Positions 35,121-47,310 of a DNA stretch of 64,000 nucleotides are shown piece by piece (within the stretch, counting starts at the first letter, position 1; the number at the start of each line of letters is the position of its first letter). The position numbers were made by a program, and so were the translations under genes. The notes under the pieces were generated by a model. The model searched no databases. It saw only the letters and a program-made list of their open reading frames with translations, and was not told the origin of the DNA. The DNA is from Sipunculus nudus (Eukaryota > Annelida > Sipuncula > Golfingiida > Sipunculidae), in NCBI GenBank assembly GCA_026874595.1, contig CM049314.1, forward strand, positions 34,951,229 to 35,015,228. Direction: 5' to 3'.

Positions 35121-35669
35121 TTTTGTAATACAGTATGTATCTTCTTTAATGCTCATAAAGAGAGTGCCCCTAACTTCTGTTATAAAAAAAGCAAAATTTG
35201 TGAAAGTTTAAAGCAACTGTTCTAAGTTGGACCATAAGCCTTCCCAGAATTCTTCAGCCTTCAAAGAATTCTTCAGTGATTAAGGTATGTGAATATAAAG
35301 AGAAATGTTGATAACAGGCATTATACTACACATCACCTGTATACTTATCTGTGCTTTCAAAATTAAAAATAAAATCTTTTGAACCACAAAATTTAAAGGA
35401 ACAAACTTGTAGCATTCCCTTAATACCGTAGTGATTTATCCGAAATCACAGAGAAAGACTAGATTACATGGAATTACACTCAAGATCACTGTAGATCAGA
35501 TGTGCGGTTTATTGATCCAGGGGCCACAGGAACTGAAATAGAATCAGAACATGGGAGGCTTACTTCATCAATATTACTTAATGGTGTCAAATTACTTAGA
35601 GATCCAGGGTTTAAAATCTATATACTACTAAAATTGTCCTGTCTGGCTGTTTATTTGTACAAGAAAACC

Positions 35670-35990
35670 CGCATAAATGGGCCATGACAGTGGGCCAGTT
35701 TTGCTTTCAGCGTCAGTCAGATGCCCTGATCAACTTACAGAATGCACACCAATTTGGCCTTTCCACTTGCACACAATTGAATTCCCGGCAGCATCACATC
35801 ACAGGACAGTTGCACAACATCACACCTCTCTCCACCTTGCCATTGCTGACCTTCACCTTGGCCCATTACCACAAAGACATAAATGATTGGTTCTGTATCG
35901 ACCACCAGACTTCACTACCTTACCGGTCTGGAGAGTTCGCTACCTTATGGGTATGGGGACACTGTGCAGCAGTATACCCTTCCTCTTCAA
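35670..35990 (+). pseudogene. Degraded Tc1/IS630-like transposase relic
   Basis: The segment is GC-richer than its flanks. Its translation contains LTFTLAHYHKDINDWFC, which aligns by eye with the LxFAxxHxxWxxxxWxxVLFSDESRF block before the second catalytic Asp of Tc1/IS630 transposases. The following DNA CGACCACCAGACTTCACTAC resembles a decayed DESRF codon block. GTCTGGAGAGTTCGCTAC a little downstream resembles the VWRRRGERY region in a shifted frame. Several frames must be combined, so it is a broken fossil without catalytic competence. The match is from remembered family features and needs a profile search. Confidence 0.4.
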
Positions 35991-36340
35991 CTAGTCCCTA
36001 TTTTCTATATGTCTTAAAAACTACAGGCTTGTAGTGGCTTGTGCTTATTTTTAAACAGGCTTACAAGGCAAATTACAGACCCATCTGTTCTTTGTATAAT
36101 ATGCACATATTTTCACCAAATGGTACAATGCTTAAGTTATTTACAGGCTAAAACTGTCAGGAAATTGGTGTAAGTATTTTAAGCAATTGCCCAACAAAGG
36201 CACTCAAATACTGCATAAAACAGTTATTTAAGTATATGGCTCCTGCAGTAAGTACTCTTAAGGTTAGGGATTCCATGGCAATTAAGCTTAACACACTTTA
36301 TACTGCATATTAGCTATTACTGGTACAAATTGAAAAGAAA

Positions 36341-37760
36341 AGTTTTTAGCTCAGCATACTATAAGTCATCTCAGCTATAGTCATGGTCCTCTGTCCACAT
36401 GTTGTTAACAGGGAATGTTTTGAAGTGGTTGGACCTAGGAATCCAAAATCTCCTACCATACCAAATATTGGCTCACTAGGTCCTCGTTCCTTTGAGATAT
36501 TAAGGAAAAACCTGAATTTTCCATTAAAAACCAATTGTTACACTTCAAGACTGCCTAATATCAAAACCACTGATCTGTTTTTTATTATATTTAATATACT
36601 TATGTCTCTATACATTTGCTATGTACATACAAGAAATTAAGTCAATTTTGGGTAAATTCTTGATGTTATGGGCTGTAAAATAATGCACTTTGTAAAAAAT
36701 CAGGAAATATATTTACTCATTTACCATGAGAATTGCTGAAGTTAGAGACTTTTTTTAAGGGATGTAACTTTATTTAATCGAGATTCTAATGTATACCGAA
36801 ATTTGATCTGAATTTAACAAATCTTTTAAATTTTTAGCATAAATAAAATATCAGTACATTAAATTTTGTCCAACTTTGGCTGAGGCAGGTTGCTACCTTG
36901 TAAGCACTGTTGATTTATTTTTCACATCATGTTTACACAAGGATTTAATCTTTTAAAAGAGTAGCTTTTATTCAAGTTTTTTGTCACCATGTCAAGTTTT
37001 GTTTAGGTCAGCCAGCCAACTTTAGCATTGGTGCATACTAGGTGATGGAGCGCTCACCTATGTTATGTAATCACTCCACACTCCAGGCAGCTTAGCTTTG
37101 CTAGGCTTCAACTTGGTCTATCTTGGTCCACTCTGCACCCTCCTCCCTACAGACAGGATGCACAAACTACATGAATGTTACAGTTTTCCCTTTTCAATTC
37201 ATTATTATTCTTTACTATTGCTACATTATTGATTTTGTATTGTATCATAAGTGGTAACAATGATTAAAGTACACATTTAATTGTGCCCACAAAGTGATGT
37301 ATTGCTATAAAAAGGGGGAGCATTTCATTAATATAATAATATATAATATGTTTTTTTATTCATTCCATGCAAACCACTGGTACACTCAATCAAGAATCTG
37401 GGCAAACTTTCCTGGAATTTATTCTTTATCTCATTTGGCCATACGTGTAAACTGTTTTGAAAATTATTTATCACATTTACACAATTTTTGTTCACCAAAT
37501 ATATTGTTTGGTATAACTCTTAGTTGTATTGGTTCCAAACATTCCCAGTGGGTATTTTAAACACATATTACTTTCACATAGTTGAAATACAGATAGTTTT
37601 ACAAATATTTGATCATGAGAGGCTCCTGCATCTTTGATGAAGTCGAAAGTGTGCACATGTAGTATTTGTCTTCCATTCATATATTTAGTATTTGATTATC
37701 ACCAAATAGCAAGGCCATTTACTCTTAACTTTTCAAATGCTAATATGTAAATAAATAATA
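36341..37760 (+). mobile_element. Second copy of the 30.2-kb element, 3' end missing
   Basis: It starts TTTTTAGCTCAGCATACTAT and shares long blocks with 30241-31740 in the same order. Examples are CACTTCAAGACTGCCTAATA (36541; 30497), CACTCCAGGCAGCTTAGCTT (37078; 31068) and GATAGTTTTACAAATATTTG (37591; 31580). The right tail CCCATGGGTC is absent. The homology stops near CTAATATGTAAA and an unrelated tandem duplication follows. Confidence 0.65.
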
Positions 37761-37770
37761 TCTTAAAGCT

Positions 37771-38149
37771 TAATAGTCTGGGTAAAATTATATATTGAGA
37801 AACAAATTATTAACTAGAGCTTGATTATGGTTTCATCTGGCCCATTGCTGTAATTTATTTAAAGTCCTTCCTACAAAATGATTATTGGTATAAGAAAACA
37901 AAGTGAAATTCTATTGAATTGAACCTAAAGTATATAGAATTTAATCTCAATCCATGGCAAAATATTATTTGTTAATATTCTGGGTAAATTATATATTGAG
38001 AAACAAATTATTAACTAGAGCTTAAATGAGGTTTCATTTGGCCCCTTGCTGAAATTTTTTTAAGGTCCTTCCAACAAAATGATTACTGGTATAAGAAAAC
38101 AAAGTGAAATTCTATTGAATTGAACCTTACATATATAGAATTTAATCTA
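37771..38149 (+). repeat. About 200-bp tandem duplication, two copies
   Basis: CTGGGTAAAATTATATATTG near 37778 recurs as CTGGGTAAATTATATATTGA near 37980, and the copies remain similar up to ATATAGAATTTAATCT (37948; 38148). The offset is about 202 bp. Confidence 0.8.
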
Positions 38150-38423
38150 CAATTATAATCACAATGTTATCTTCAGCTTACTCATTTTCGAAGCCTCCTT
38201 AATATGTTGGATGCCTGTCTTCGGTCCAGTCAATCAACAGCTCTTTCTTAATGAGAAACTGATTTAACCTTTTTTTGCTTTTTAGGTGCTTAAGCATGCC
38301 CCCCCAGCCAATGCTGTTTTTAAGTGAATAAAAAACTGTTGTCTGTAAGATATCTTAAGAATGCATTTACTATTGAAGGGCTAGCTGCATATTGTTTCCT
38401 GAAATTTGTCAAGTACAAACTAT

Positions 38424-38725
38424 GTTTTAAGCTCATCTGATTATCAGTCATGCAGAGCTATACTGATGTGTCTTTCCTGATGTCCTTTCATCCAGTCATC
38501 TTGCTGAGTAAATGTCCAGCACCTGTCTGGTAGAATGTTAGCAGCTAATGTACCAAATGTAATTGTGGGACATAGAAACACTTGCTATAAAGCCAGACAG
38601 ATTCTAATGAAATCTCTTTGGAAACCCAAAGTTAGGTCATGGCGACCTATATTCTTTGAGTTATGTAGCAAGAACATGCTTTTGATAACCTTGAAAATCA
38701 CTCTCTCTGAATGATTAGGGCTGTT
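38424..38725 (+). mobile_element. TTTTAGCTCA-family copy (2.6-kb subtype), 5' part
   Basis: GTTTTAAGCTCATCTGATTA with hairpin partner GCAGAGCT is followed by ATTCTAATGAAATCTCTTTG and AAAGTTAGGTCATGGCGACC, then TATATTCTTTGAGTTATG. This matches the order at 2815-2870. Confidence 0.5.
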
Positions 38726-39590
38726 GAAAAATAAATTGCCATGAGATCAAAGAATTAAAATGATAATAATATTACTCATTTAGGCATATATATCCCTGTG
38801 AGCTGGCCTAAATATATATGAATAAAATTGGTTCATTTAAATCTTTAAAATTTGTAAATAAAGTTGTTAATTTCAATCGGATTTGTTCATTTTATGTAAA
38901 ATTTCATACAATAATTCTAATAAATCTATATGTAACAGCTGGGTTGCCATGGAATTTACTGCTTTTTGTTCTGAATGTTACACAATCAGATGCCGTGTCC
39001 ATGCATTTTTCATGGATTCTTGCCATAGTCTGACATACCATGTAAGTGACTGTTAATGAGAACGGTAGTTTGTACTTTATGATGGTAGTGTGGCACACAG
39101 TTAAAGCTTCTGCGGTGACAGTAAGCTTCTGTTACCATGGTGATGCTGTTCTGTATCTTTAATATCTCGACAGAGGAACATGAAAATAACAATTTATATG
39201 ATATGAACCTCAAGGTCACACCAGCCATTAGAAGACACAACATCGCTCACTCTGAGGAATTTAATTTACCGGGAAGCATGACTGAAAAGATAAGGGTAGC
39301 TATGTTATGGTGTTTCACCGTAAAATTTAATATAAAAATAAATATCACAATGCTAAGAAGAAATGCCTATAGATATCTTTCTCAGCCAGTGATTTTATGT
39401 GAATATGCAGGATTAAAGTTATGGTAGGAATAAATAGACTTGTGTATTCCAATTCCCACCCCTCAAAAAATAAATAATTAAATTTTAATTATAATTTCTT
39501 TTAGGATGCTTAATACCAACATGCTGTAAATAGCAACATTTCCCTATTAAAAACTTTTTACTTATAATTGAGATAGCATTCCTAGTGCAG
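38726..39590. other. AT-rich non-coding stretch
   Basis: No gene was recognised. Overlapping frames of 64-96 codons on both strands between 38818 and 39427 have AT-driven composition and no splice support. Confidence 0.4.
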
Positions 39591-40285
39591 GCCCGTAGGC
39601 TGGGGGGGTTCGGTGGTTCGGACGTACCCCTCCGCTGAGCATCTAAGTTCCACCTGACGAATACAGATATGCCATAATCTGGGAAAATTTAACCCTTCTG
39701 TCGGGTTCCATGCATGTTCTGTCAGGGAAAGACTATACTTCTGTATAAATATTGTTTATAGCGGCCTCTTTTCTTTAGCTCTGTCAATGATGTAGATTGC
39801 AAGTAGGCCCTACAGTTCAAAGTGTTTAATTTCACCTCTGAAGCAAGCTCTAAATAACCCGTTCACTGCTTGCTTCTGATTATAGTTCGGCATTGGATGT
39901 TTGTTGCCATGTGACGGGGATAAAGAGAAAATGGTTGATTTTCCCCTCTCGTGCAAAGAGGACAGTAGCACCCTCTTGTTTCCGGGCCAACGGATCTATA
40001 TTTAAGGCCACTTTGTCAGTTGATCACAGGGGACATACGTGCCAAGGGACCAAACCAAGCTTGCATGATTCCTTAAGAATAATAAATAAAAGGGAAAAAA
40101 ACAAACAAAAGTTTAAATATATCATATAGAGATTAATAAATGAGCTTATGGAACATTTCGGTTTGTTGGTGAAGTAAAATAAAAGGAGGGCCTTGCATAT
40201 TGCTTTGTTAGTTCAGAATACTATATGGCGATGATCAATTGTCTATAGCTGTCCTGTCAGCAGTTTTTCTTCCCGCTAGATTAGC
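39591..40285. other. Mixed unique sequence with a GC-rich dispersed fragment
   Basis: GCCCGTAGGCTGGGGGGGTT then CGGTGGTTCGGACGTACCCC at about 39592-39635 looks like the end of a dispersed repeat. 39780-40050 is less AT-rich and single-copy in the window. No exon is evident. Confidence 0.35.
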
Positions 40286-40289
40286 ATGT

Positions 40290-40900
40290 TTTTACATCTT
40301 TACCTTCGGATTTGAAATTTTACAGTAGTATGATGTACAAAAGTTCTACCAAACCAGAAACTAGGTAACTGTGCTTTGTTCCTTTGAAAAATAAAACTAA
40401 ACAAGTATATGCATTCAAAACCTATTTTAACAATTCAAGACTTCTGTATATAAAAAAATGTTTAGCTTGCATCGTTCTGAGGCACAGAACTTTTCATTAT
40501 ATGTCCGATGTATATGAGGAAAATTGAGTGAGTACTGAGTAATTAGAAAATTTTATGGACTGGATCATGTGTTTGGTCGAAAATCTTTATACTCAATGAA
40601 TATATGTTAACCGCTTAAGCTGGAGCTCAGTTCATCCAGAAAATAACTTCAGTTAATTTAGATATAAGTATACATGGGAAATCAGGTCAGAAATTCAATG
40701 TATTTATAAAGTAATCAACAAAGGTAAAATCACTACAATGAATTTTACCATATACTTTGACCATCGCATATTGTTTTCTTGTAAGCACTGTTGATTTAAT
40801 TTTCAAATACCGTGAATACATGGATTTAAGCTATTGATTTTGAAATTCTAAAACAGTTACCCGCTCCCCTCCCCCCCCCCCCCAAAAAAAAAAAATGGTC
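40290..40900 (+). mobile_element. Third, diverged copy of the 30.2-kb element
   Basis: TTGTTCCTTTGAAAAATAAA, TTCAAGACTTCTGTATAT, TTGTAAGCACTGTTGATTTA and ACATGGATTTAAGCTATTG match the 30.4-30.9-kb and 36.5-36.96-kb blocks in order. Head and tail are not recognisable. It ends in a C-run/A-run (40866-40896). Confidence 0.5.
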
Positions 40901-41813
40901 AGGTATTTGAGTTTGCAGGGGGGGATAATACTATAAAATTTACGACTAATCCAGATCAGGGTACACGCCTTCTCCACTGCATGTGTACTGGAGGGCAAGC
41001 TGGCGATTTGCTATATAGATACATGCTGAAGTGGAGCACACAGCCAGTAGGGACTAAGGAATGACATAATCATCATTTAATATGTTTAGTAATAATATGG
41101 ATTTCACTCATTGAGGCTCTTTCAGTTACTGTTATCATTTATTTTGTCATCTTTAAGGCTATACACCCCCTAAGTAGTTTAGTCAACACATTTCATTTAT
41201 TATACAGTACAAATGCTTGTATAAACCTAATTAGTTTGTTTTTATTCAGAACCTGCATAAGTGCTCCGCGATCTTAATTGATCCCTTAAAGTTCGAGCTC
41301 CTGCCCATTCTGTCTTATTTACTGCTTCATTTGTCAAAGAATTTCAAAATAATCTTAAATGCCTTGCCAGTTGCATGGTCATTTTTAATTGATGCAAATT
41401 TCAAGTATATCTAGAAACAGCAAACAGTATCCTGTTTGACACTTAACATCACCAGGTTTATTTCTTTCCAAGAATGTTAATTTACAAGTTATCTGCATTG
41501 AATGTATATCAATTTCTAGCAACCTCGTTTAACTATCAGTTAACGTGATAATCACTCGAATGGATTGCTATACCGGAGAATATCAAATGACTGAGATGTG
41601 AGTTTGACAAGGAATATGACTGTTTCCTTTTTCAAACTGAAATGGATGTCAATGCACTTTTTTGCAACTGAAATGCCCCTGTTTAGTGTACACGTATATA
41701 TAGCCGAATCCACTTTATGACCATACCTGTGCTGTAGCAGACGCTTGCAAAACCCTTTGGATGGGGAAGTGAGTACACAAGGCGAGATAAAGGACAATTC
41801 GCCAAAAAAATGT
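40897..41813. other. AT-rich non-coding stretch
   Basis: No gene was recognised. The 81-codon minus-strand frame at 41552-41797 lacks support. Confidence 0.4.
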
Positions 41814-41971
41814 ATGCTTATTTTGATTGTTTTTATTCAGTTAAAAGAAACATCTGGTTGATATATATATATGTGTGTGTGTGTGTACATTTTGTACCTG
41901 AAGAGTGAGCCGGCTTGTATGTTATAATGCTTATTTGGATTGTTTTTAATCAGTTAAAAGAAACATCGGGT

Positions 41972-42046
<75 letters not shown>

Positions 42047-42074
42047 TTTTGTACCTGAAGAGTGAGCCGGCTTG
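41814..42074 (+). repeat. Tandem duplication with an expanded AT microsatellite in the second copy
   Basis: ATGCTTATTTTGATTGTTTT to GAGTGAGCCGGCTTG occurs at 41814-41917 and again at 41927-42074. The first copy holds a short (AT)n(GT)n. The second holds a pure (AT)n of about 70 bases. Confidence 0.85.
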
Positions 42075-42221
42075 ACTGCTGCTCTCACGAAACGTACAAA
42101 TCTGTCACACAAACTCTTTAAGTCAAACTAACCGTACATTAATTATTTATTTATAAACGCTCCCATATGGTAGAGCACTATCACCGCTATGTATTGAATT
42201 CCTGTTATGTGAACAATACAA

Positions 42222-42224
<3 letters not shown>

Positions 42225-42292
<68 letters not shown>
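42225..42292 (+). repeat. TA microsatellite
   Basis: About 60 bases of (AT)n with a single GT interruption. The small open frames here are artefacts. Confidence 0.85.
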
Positions 42293-42830
42293 GTTCCACC
42301 ATCAGTGAAAACGAACCCTCCCACTCAGCAGTCAGCCTACGGGTCTGTAATGATCACTTTAAATTAACAGGAGTGAAATTATGGAAGGATTTTTATGTGA
42401 CAAAATGGTTCATCGTAAATATTTTACTTTCAGAAATGATACATTATAATTATAATGATAAGAATTTCCTTGTTTATTCAAATGACCTTTTCAGTGAGTG
42501 TTTTTAGATGAACAATACTGATATGAGGAGGGGGGCATTATAAACAACCCAGGCACTCTATCATATCAGGTTCTAGAAATATATCCCTAATTTAATTTCT
42601 AATTATCACCGTCATCTGCCTCGTTAATTAAGAACTGGTAATGGAGTAATTAAAGCCTGGGTAACCATGCACATCCTTTGGATAATGTCCCAATACAGTG
42701 CTGATATCAGTTACTGGAATCATTCCATGTAATAGGCAATACCCTTGACCGATTAATTATTATTTAGTCAGTTCCACCCGATTATTTGGTCACTGGTCTG
42801 AAAACAAAATACTCACATGACAGAAAGCCT
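42293..42830. other. AT-rich non-coding stretch
   Basis: No gene or element was recognised. Confidence 0.4.
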
Positions 42831-42831
42831 G

Positions 42832-43488
42832 TCGATATGCAAGCCTTGGCATCCTGTTATTAGAGCAGGAAGCCTGTCAATGCAGCTTGCAGCCTGTTAA
42901 TATGTCTTGCAGCCTGTTTGTGTGGCTTGCAGTCATTGTTGTAGCAGGCAGCATGTTTATATGGCATGTTATCTGTTATAATAGCAGGCAGTCTGTTAGT
43001 TATTATAGCAGGCAGCCTGTAAGTATGGCTTACAGTTTGTTATTAAAGCAGGCAGCCTGTTTGTATGACTTTCATCATGTTACTATAGCAGGCAGCCTGT
43101 AAGTATGGCTTGCAGCTTGTTGTTCTAGCAGGCAGCCTGTAATTATGGCTTGCAGCTTGTTATCATAGCAGGCAGCCTGTAAGTATGGCTTGCAGCCTGT
43201 TGTTAGCGCAGGCAGCCTATAAAAATGACTTGCAGCTTGTTATTAAAGCAGGCAGCCTGTAAGTATGGCTTGCATCCTGTTGTTATAGCAGGCAGCCTAT
43301 AAAAGTGGCTTGCAGCTCATTATTATAGCAGGCAGCCTGTTAGTATGGCTTGCAGCTCAGTATTATAGCAGGCAGCCTGTAAGTATGGCTTGCAGCCTGT
43401 TGTTATAGCAGGCAGCCTATAAAAATGACTTGCAGCTTGTTATTATTGCAGGCAGCCTGTAAGTACGGCTTGCAGCTTGTTAATATAG
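42832..43488 (+). repeat. 40-bp minisatellite
   Basis: About 16 copies of AGCAGGCAGCCTGTAAGTAT plus GGCTTGCAGCTTGTTATTAT are present. The first copies are diverged and the middle is more uniform. Paired variants (TAAAAATGACTT and TAAGTATGGCTT) alternate in places. Confidence 0.85.
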
Positions 43489-44445
43489 AAGTCCCCCATT
43501 AGGTAATATATGATAAATGCTCCTAAAAAAAGGCTGGACTTGGGTGCCTATATATTACAATTGATTATTTATGGTCTGTCTCTGTTTATTTCATTATTCA
43601 CCATCAGCTCATCTCAAAGCTTTTTTTTTTCAGGCAGAACTATAAAAAAATACCTCACCATATATTAAGTTGTTTCAGGCTGTTGCTTCTCCCTGAGGAG
43701 CATGGCCTTGACATAACAGGCACGAGAAGGTTATTCATTCTACTTTTTCTTGCCTCCAGTGCCCCTTCCCTCCTTGCTCTGGAGAGCACACCCTTGAGAT
43801 AAGGACTTTGGCAAGGAGGTGGTTCTAGGGTGGACAGATCTTGATGCAATCAGCACCCTTGCAGTCACAAGTCCACTGACACTGACCATTATGCCGTCAT
43901 ACTCCAAATCAGGAAACAGAAAGCATTAGAAAAGCATTTGAAAGCACTGAATAATTCAGCAGCTTGTATACATCCAGAGCCTTTTTATCAACAAGGAGAA
44001 CAAATGATGTCTTTATGCAACACCTGTGTGTGGAGGAAGAGGGTTTTAGTGAGGTCATTCCACAAGATGGACAGGATGGATGACCGTCTGCTTAGAAACT
44101 AACCCTGTGAAGGACACATGCAGTTTGATAATCAAAAGACTATTGGTTGCTTAGTCAGTACTGTGGTTGGCTTCATATTTGTCTATTTTTTAGTGATTTT
44201 TGAATTTTTCAATGTTTTATTAGGGTTCAATTTTACCTGGCAATAGCCAACATATTAGTAAATCCCTTATCACATTGATAATAAATATGCACTCGGAATT
44301 CAGCACTTTGACAAGGACGTGGGAGCATGCAGTAGAACATAAGATTATGTCTCTGGAGTCAGATGATAAGAAAGGTTGAAAGGTTCTCAAGAATATTAGA
44401 AGAAAGATGCTTTCAAAGCTTAAACAGACTGTTTGTAATTGTTTA
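43489..44445. other. Non-coding stretch
   Basis: No exon or element was recognised. 43670-43860 is less AT-rich but has no splice-supported frame. Confidence 0.4.
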
Positions 44446-44450
44446 ATTTA

Positions 44451-44638
44451 CAGTTAAGCCTCTCCCCATGGGCACCTATGTCAAGTGAACACCTCTGTAA
44501 TTGGCAGTTTTTGACAGGTCCTGTTTTTATACTCCTAATTATTTATGTTGCAATCACGACCTCTGTGATGTAGTCTCATCTAAAATGTGAGCAGTTGAGC
44601 CCATTCCCCAGGGTGCCTATATCATAGAGGTCGCACTG
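44451..44638. mobile_element. 188-bp MITE, Tc1/mariner type
   Basis: It is flanked by TA on both sides. The left end is CAGTTAAGCCTCTCCCCATG. The reverse complement of the right end is CAGTGCGACCTCTATGATAT. A second block, GGGCACCTAT, is mirrored by ATAGGCACCC. Terminal identity is lower than in the 29.2-kb MITE, so it is older or of another family. Confidence 0.6.
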
Positions 44639-45688
44639 TATTTGCATACATGTACACAAGAAACTAAAGCGGTACCTTGTGCTAATTAACAGCTCTGATG
44701 TAGTTAGTCTAAAATTAAATTAAATCATTTGAATAAACAGATGTGGCACCATCAGGTGTTTTTGTTCTGTTTCTTATGTTAGACACAATATGTTGTCACT
44801 TCATGATCAGGGGTTTCCTGTTGTTTTGTGATGTGAAATTTCAATAAAACTGTCAAGAACTCTGGTCCTCTCTTACTGAGCTGTGGGAAGCTAAATATAA
44901 AGTTTGAAATGAGCTTCATTGTAACAGCTCCGGAGCTGTGTCACTTGCAATGTTTTTTCTTGGCAGACTCTGTGTTTCATCATCGCAATTAAGTGGACGT
45001 GTAAACGTTGATGAAACTTGATGGTTGTAATCAAGTCTCCTTGCCAGGCTCCCAATGAATTATTCATCTATAGTATTTCTTTTTTATTCAGCTCGCCTTA
45101 CAACCAGTCAACTCAGCCTAAGATATAACCGTTTTAGCTCACCTGTGAGCTGTAGAAATGTGCAGTTTGTATCTGTTTTCTGTCATTCAGCGAAGCAGCT
45201 TTTTTTCAGATCTTAACAAGGGCTGATGAGGTTTTCCTTTAAAATGTATCTTAACTCAGGGGTCAAAATATGTGGTTGCTAGGTGTCTTGATGAATACAA
45301 ATTTGAAATAATGAAATTTAATACCTGCTTGACTTTCTTATAATTAAGGAAACCAAAGAATGATAGTCATATTTCTGCAATCGTACAGGAAAGCATCATA
45401 TGCACTTACTTAAATCTTGACATATTTTACGGGTAGTGCAATCCTTCCATTTCAAATCTTATTTATGTTCTGACTGGAATTTTTACTCTTAAAAAATTCA
45501 AATTGTCTAAGTAACAATGGCATTTTCAACTTTAATGCTGCTGTTTTCAGTAATCTTAAATCAGAAGTTTTTTAATGGGAGATTGTGACATTGGTCATTG
45601 AGAAATTGTTTTTAGATTGATTTCCTTGACTAATTTGGTTTCATATAGGTAATGCAATGCCTTGGTATTGTCTGGTATACAATATTTA
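44639..45688. other. AT-rich stretch with one head fragment
   Basis: GTTTTAGCTCACCTGTGAGC at 45131-45150 is a short TTTTAGCTCA-family head remnant. Nothing else was recognised. Confidence 0.4.
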
Positions 45689-45689
45689 G

Positions 45690-46595
45690 GTTGATCCAGA
45701 TGGGCCTGGTGTACCAAGTGTAGGTGGAGCTAGATGGACCTGATGCGCCAACTGTAGGTGGAGCTAGATGGGCCTGGTGTACTAAGTGTATAGGTGAAAC
45801 TAGATGGGCCTGATGTACCAGGTGTAAGTAGAGCTAGATGGGCCTGATGTACCAAGTGCAGGTGAAACTAGATGGGCCTGATGTACCAAGTGCAGATGAA
45901 ACTAGATGGGCCTGATGTACCAGGTGTAAGTAGAGCTAGATGGGCCTGATGTATCAAGTGTAGGTGGAGCTAGATGGGCCTGATGTACCAAGTGTAGGTG
46001 AAACTAGATGGGCCTGATGTACCAGGTGTATCTTGAAAGCTAGATGCATGGGCCTGATGTACCTAGTGTAGGTGAAACTAGATGGGCCTGATGTACCAAG
46101 TGCAGGAGGAACTAGACGGGCCTAGTTTACAAAGTTTCATTGGAGCTAGATGGGCCTGATGTACCAAGTGTAGGTGGAGCCAGATGGGCCTGGTGTGCCA
46201 ATTGTAGGTAGAGCTAGATGGGCCTGGTATACCAAGTGTATATGGATCTAGATGGGCCTCTTTCACCAAGTGTAGTAGGAGCTAGATGGGCCTTTTGTAC
46301 TAAGTGTAGATGAAGCCATTTTGGCCTGGTGTACCAAGTGTAGGTGGAGCTAGATAGGCTTTGTGTACAAAGTTTAGGTAGAGCTAGATGGACCTGGTGG
46401 CCATGTGAAGGTTAACCATAATAAGCTTTAATAACTTCTGATGTGGGTCAAGTCAGTACTGTAATATCTCATCAGGACAAGCTAGATCAGTTAGGGATAC
46501 CAAGTGTCGGTTAAGCTAGATAAGCCTGGTGCCACAAAGGTAGGTGGAGCTAGACATGCCTGATGTACCAAATTAAGGTGCCTCTCTCACGGCTC
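45690..46595 (+). repeat. Minisatellite, unit about 33 bp
   Basis: About 26 copies of GAGCTAGATGGGCCTGATGT plus ACCAAGTGTAGGT occur. Variants alternate between GTGGAGC and GAAAC at the unit start, and between CTGATGTACC and CTGGTGTACC. The array decays on the right after about 46400. Confidence 0.8.
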
Positions 46596-46599
46596 ATCA

Positions 46600-47310
46600 T
46601 TTTACCTGGATTAGCCTGCTGTAACAAGTGTCGGTGGGGATTTTTAGCCAAGTGACTATAAAGTTGCGAAACAGAGCCACTGACGAGGACAAACCTGCGT
46701 GACTGAGTTAAATTACATCATGAAGCCAGAGGCTCCGGTAAGTTGGTGACATTTGTAGACTCCCTGAAGAGAGGGTGTTGGTGGTGTTTGATTTTCATAT
46801 ATAGTTCCTCAGGGAGCCTGTCTCACATTTGCCATAGGTCATTGGTCATCCTTCTGCACACATCCATTTAAGGCTTTGAGTGATCACTGACTGAGCTATC
46901 AGTTAGGCTTTATATCTGATTCCCACATTGCTACCCCTGTAAAAAGGGATGACATTTCATGTTTTTAAACTACAGAATGCCTGACGGTTACTGCTGCAAG
47001 TTAGATTTACAGTCACTGCTAACGGAAGCCCTGTATGTGTGTGAGAAAATCAATAGCTGACCACCATACTGCAGAGACTATACTCCGTGTTCTGGAAGAA
47101 GAGTGTTCTCCTGTAGATACACATATGCATATTCTTAGTGGGATGAAATCAGATGGATTAGAAAAAAATCTGGTCATATTTTTCCTACAAATGAAGAAAA
47201 AATAAGAGCTAAGTACTATTTTACATGTTTATAAAAAGTTGCTATCCCCATAAGACTGAGTTTCATATTTGAAATTACTAGTGAAGTTTACACAGCTTTA
47301 GTCTAGTCAT
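46600..47310. other. Non-coding stretch
   Basis: ATGAAGCCAGAGGCTCCG|GTAAGT near 46719-46742 resembles a start codon plus donor, but no upstream support was found. The rest shows nothing. Confidence 0.35.

Noticed and set aside
42832-43488. CRISPR-like array of regularly spaced repeats.
   Set aside because: The whole 40-bp unit is repeated with no unique spacers, and the context is eukaryotic.
46630-46745. TTTTTAG...GAGGCTCCG|GTAAGT with an ATG-AAG-CCA-GAG start.
   Set aside because: All three frames from the acceptor hit stops, and a first-exon reading has no promoter or transcript support.
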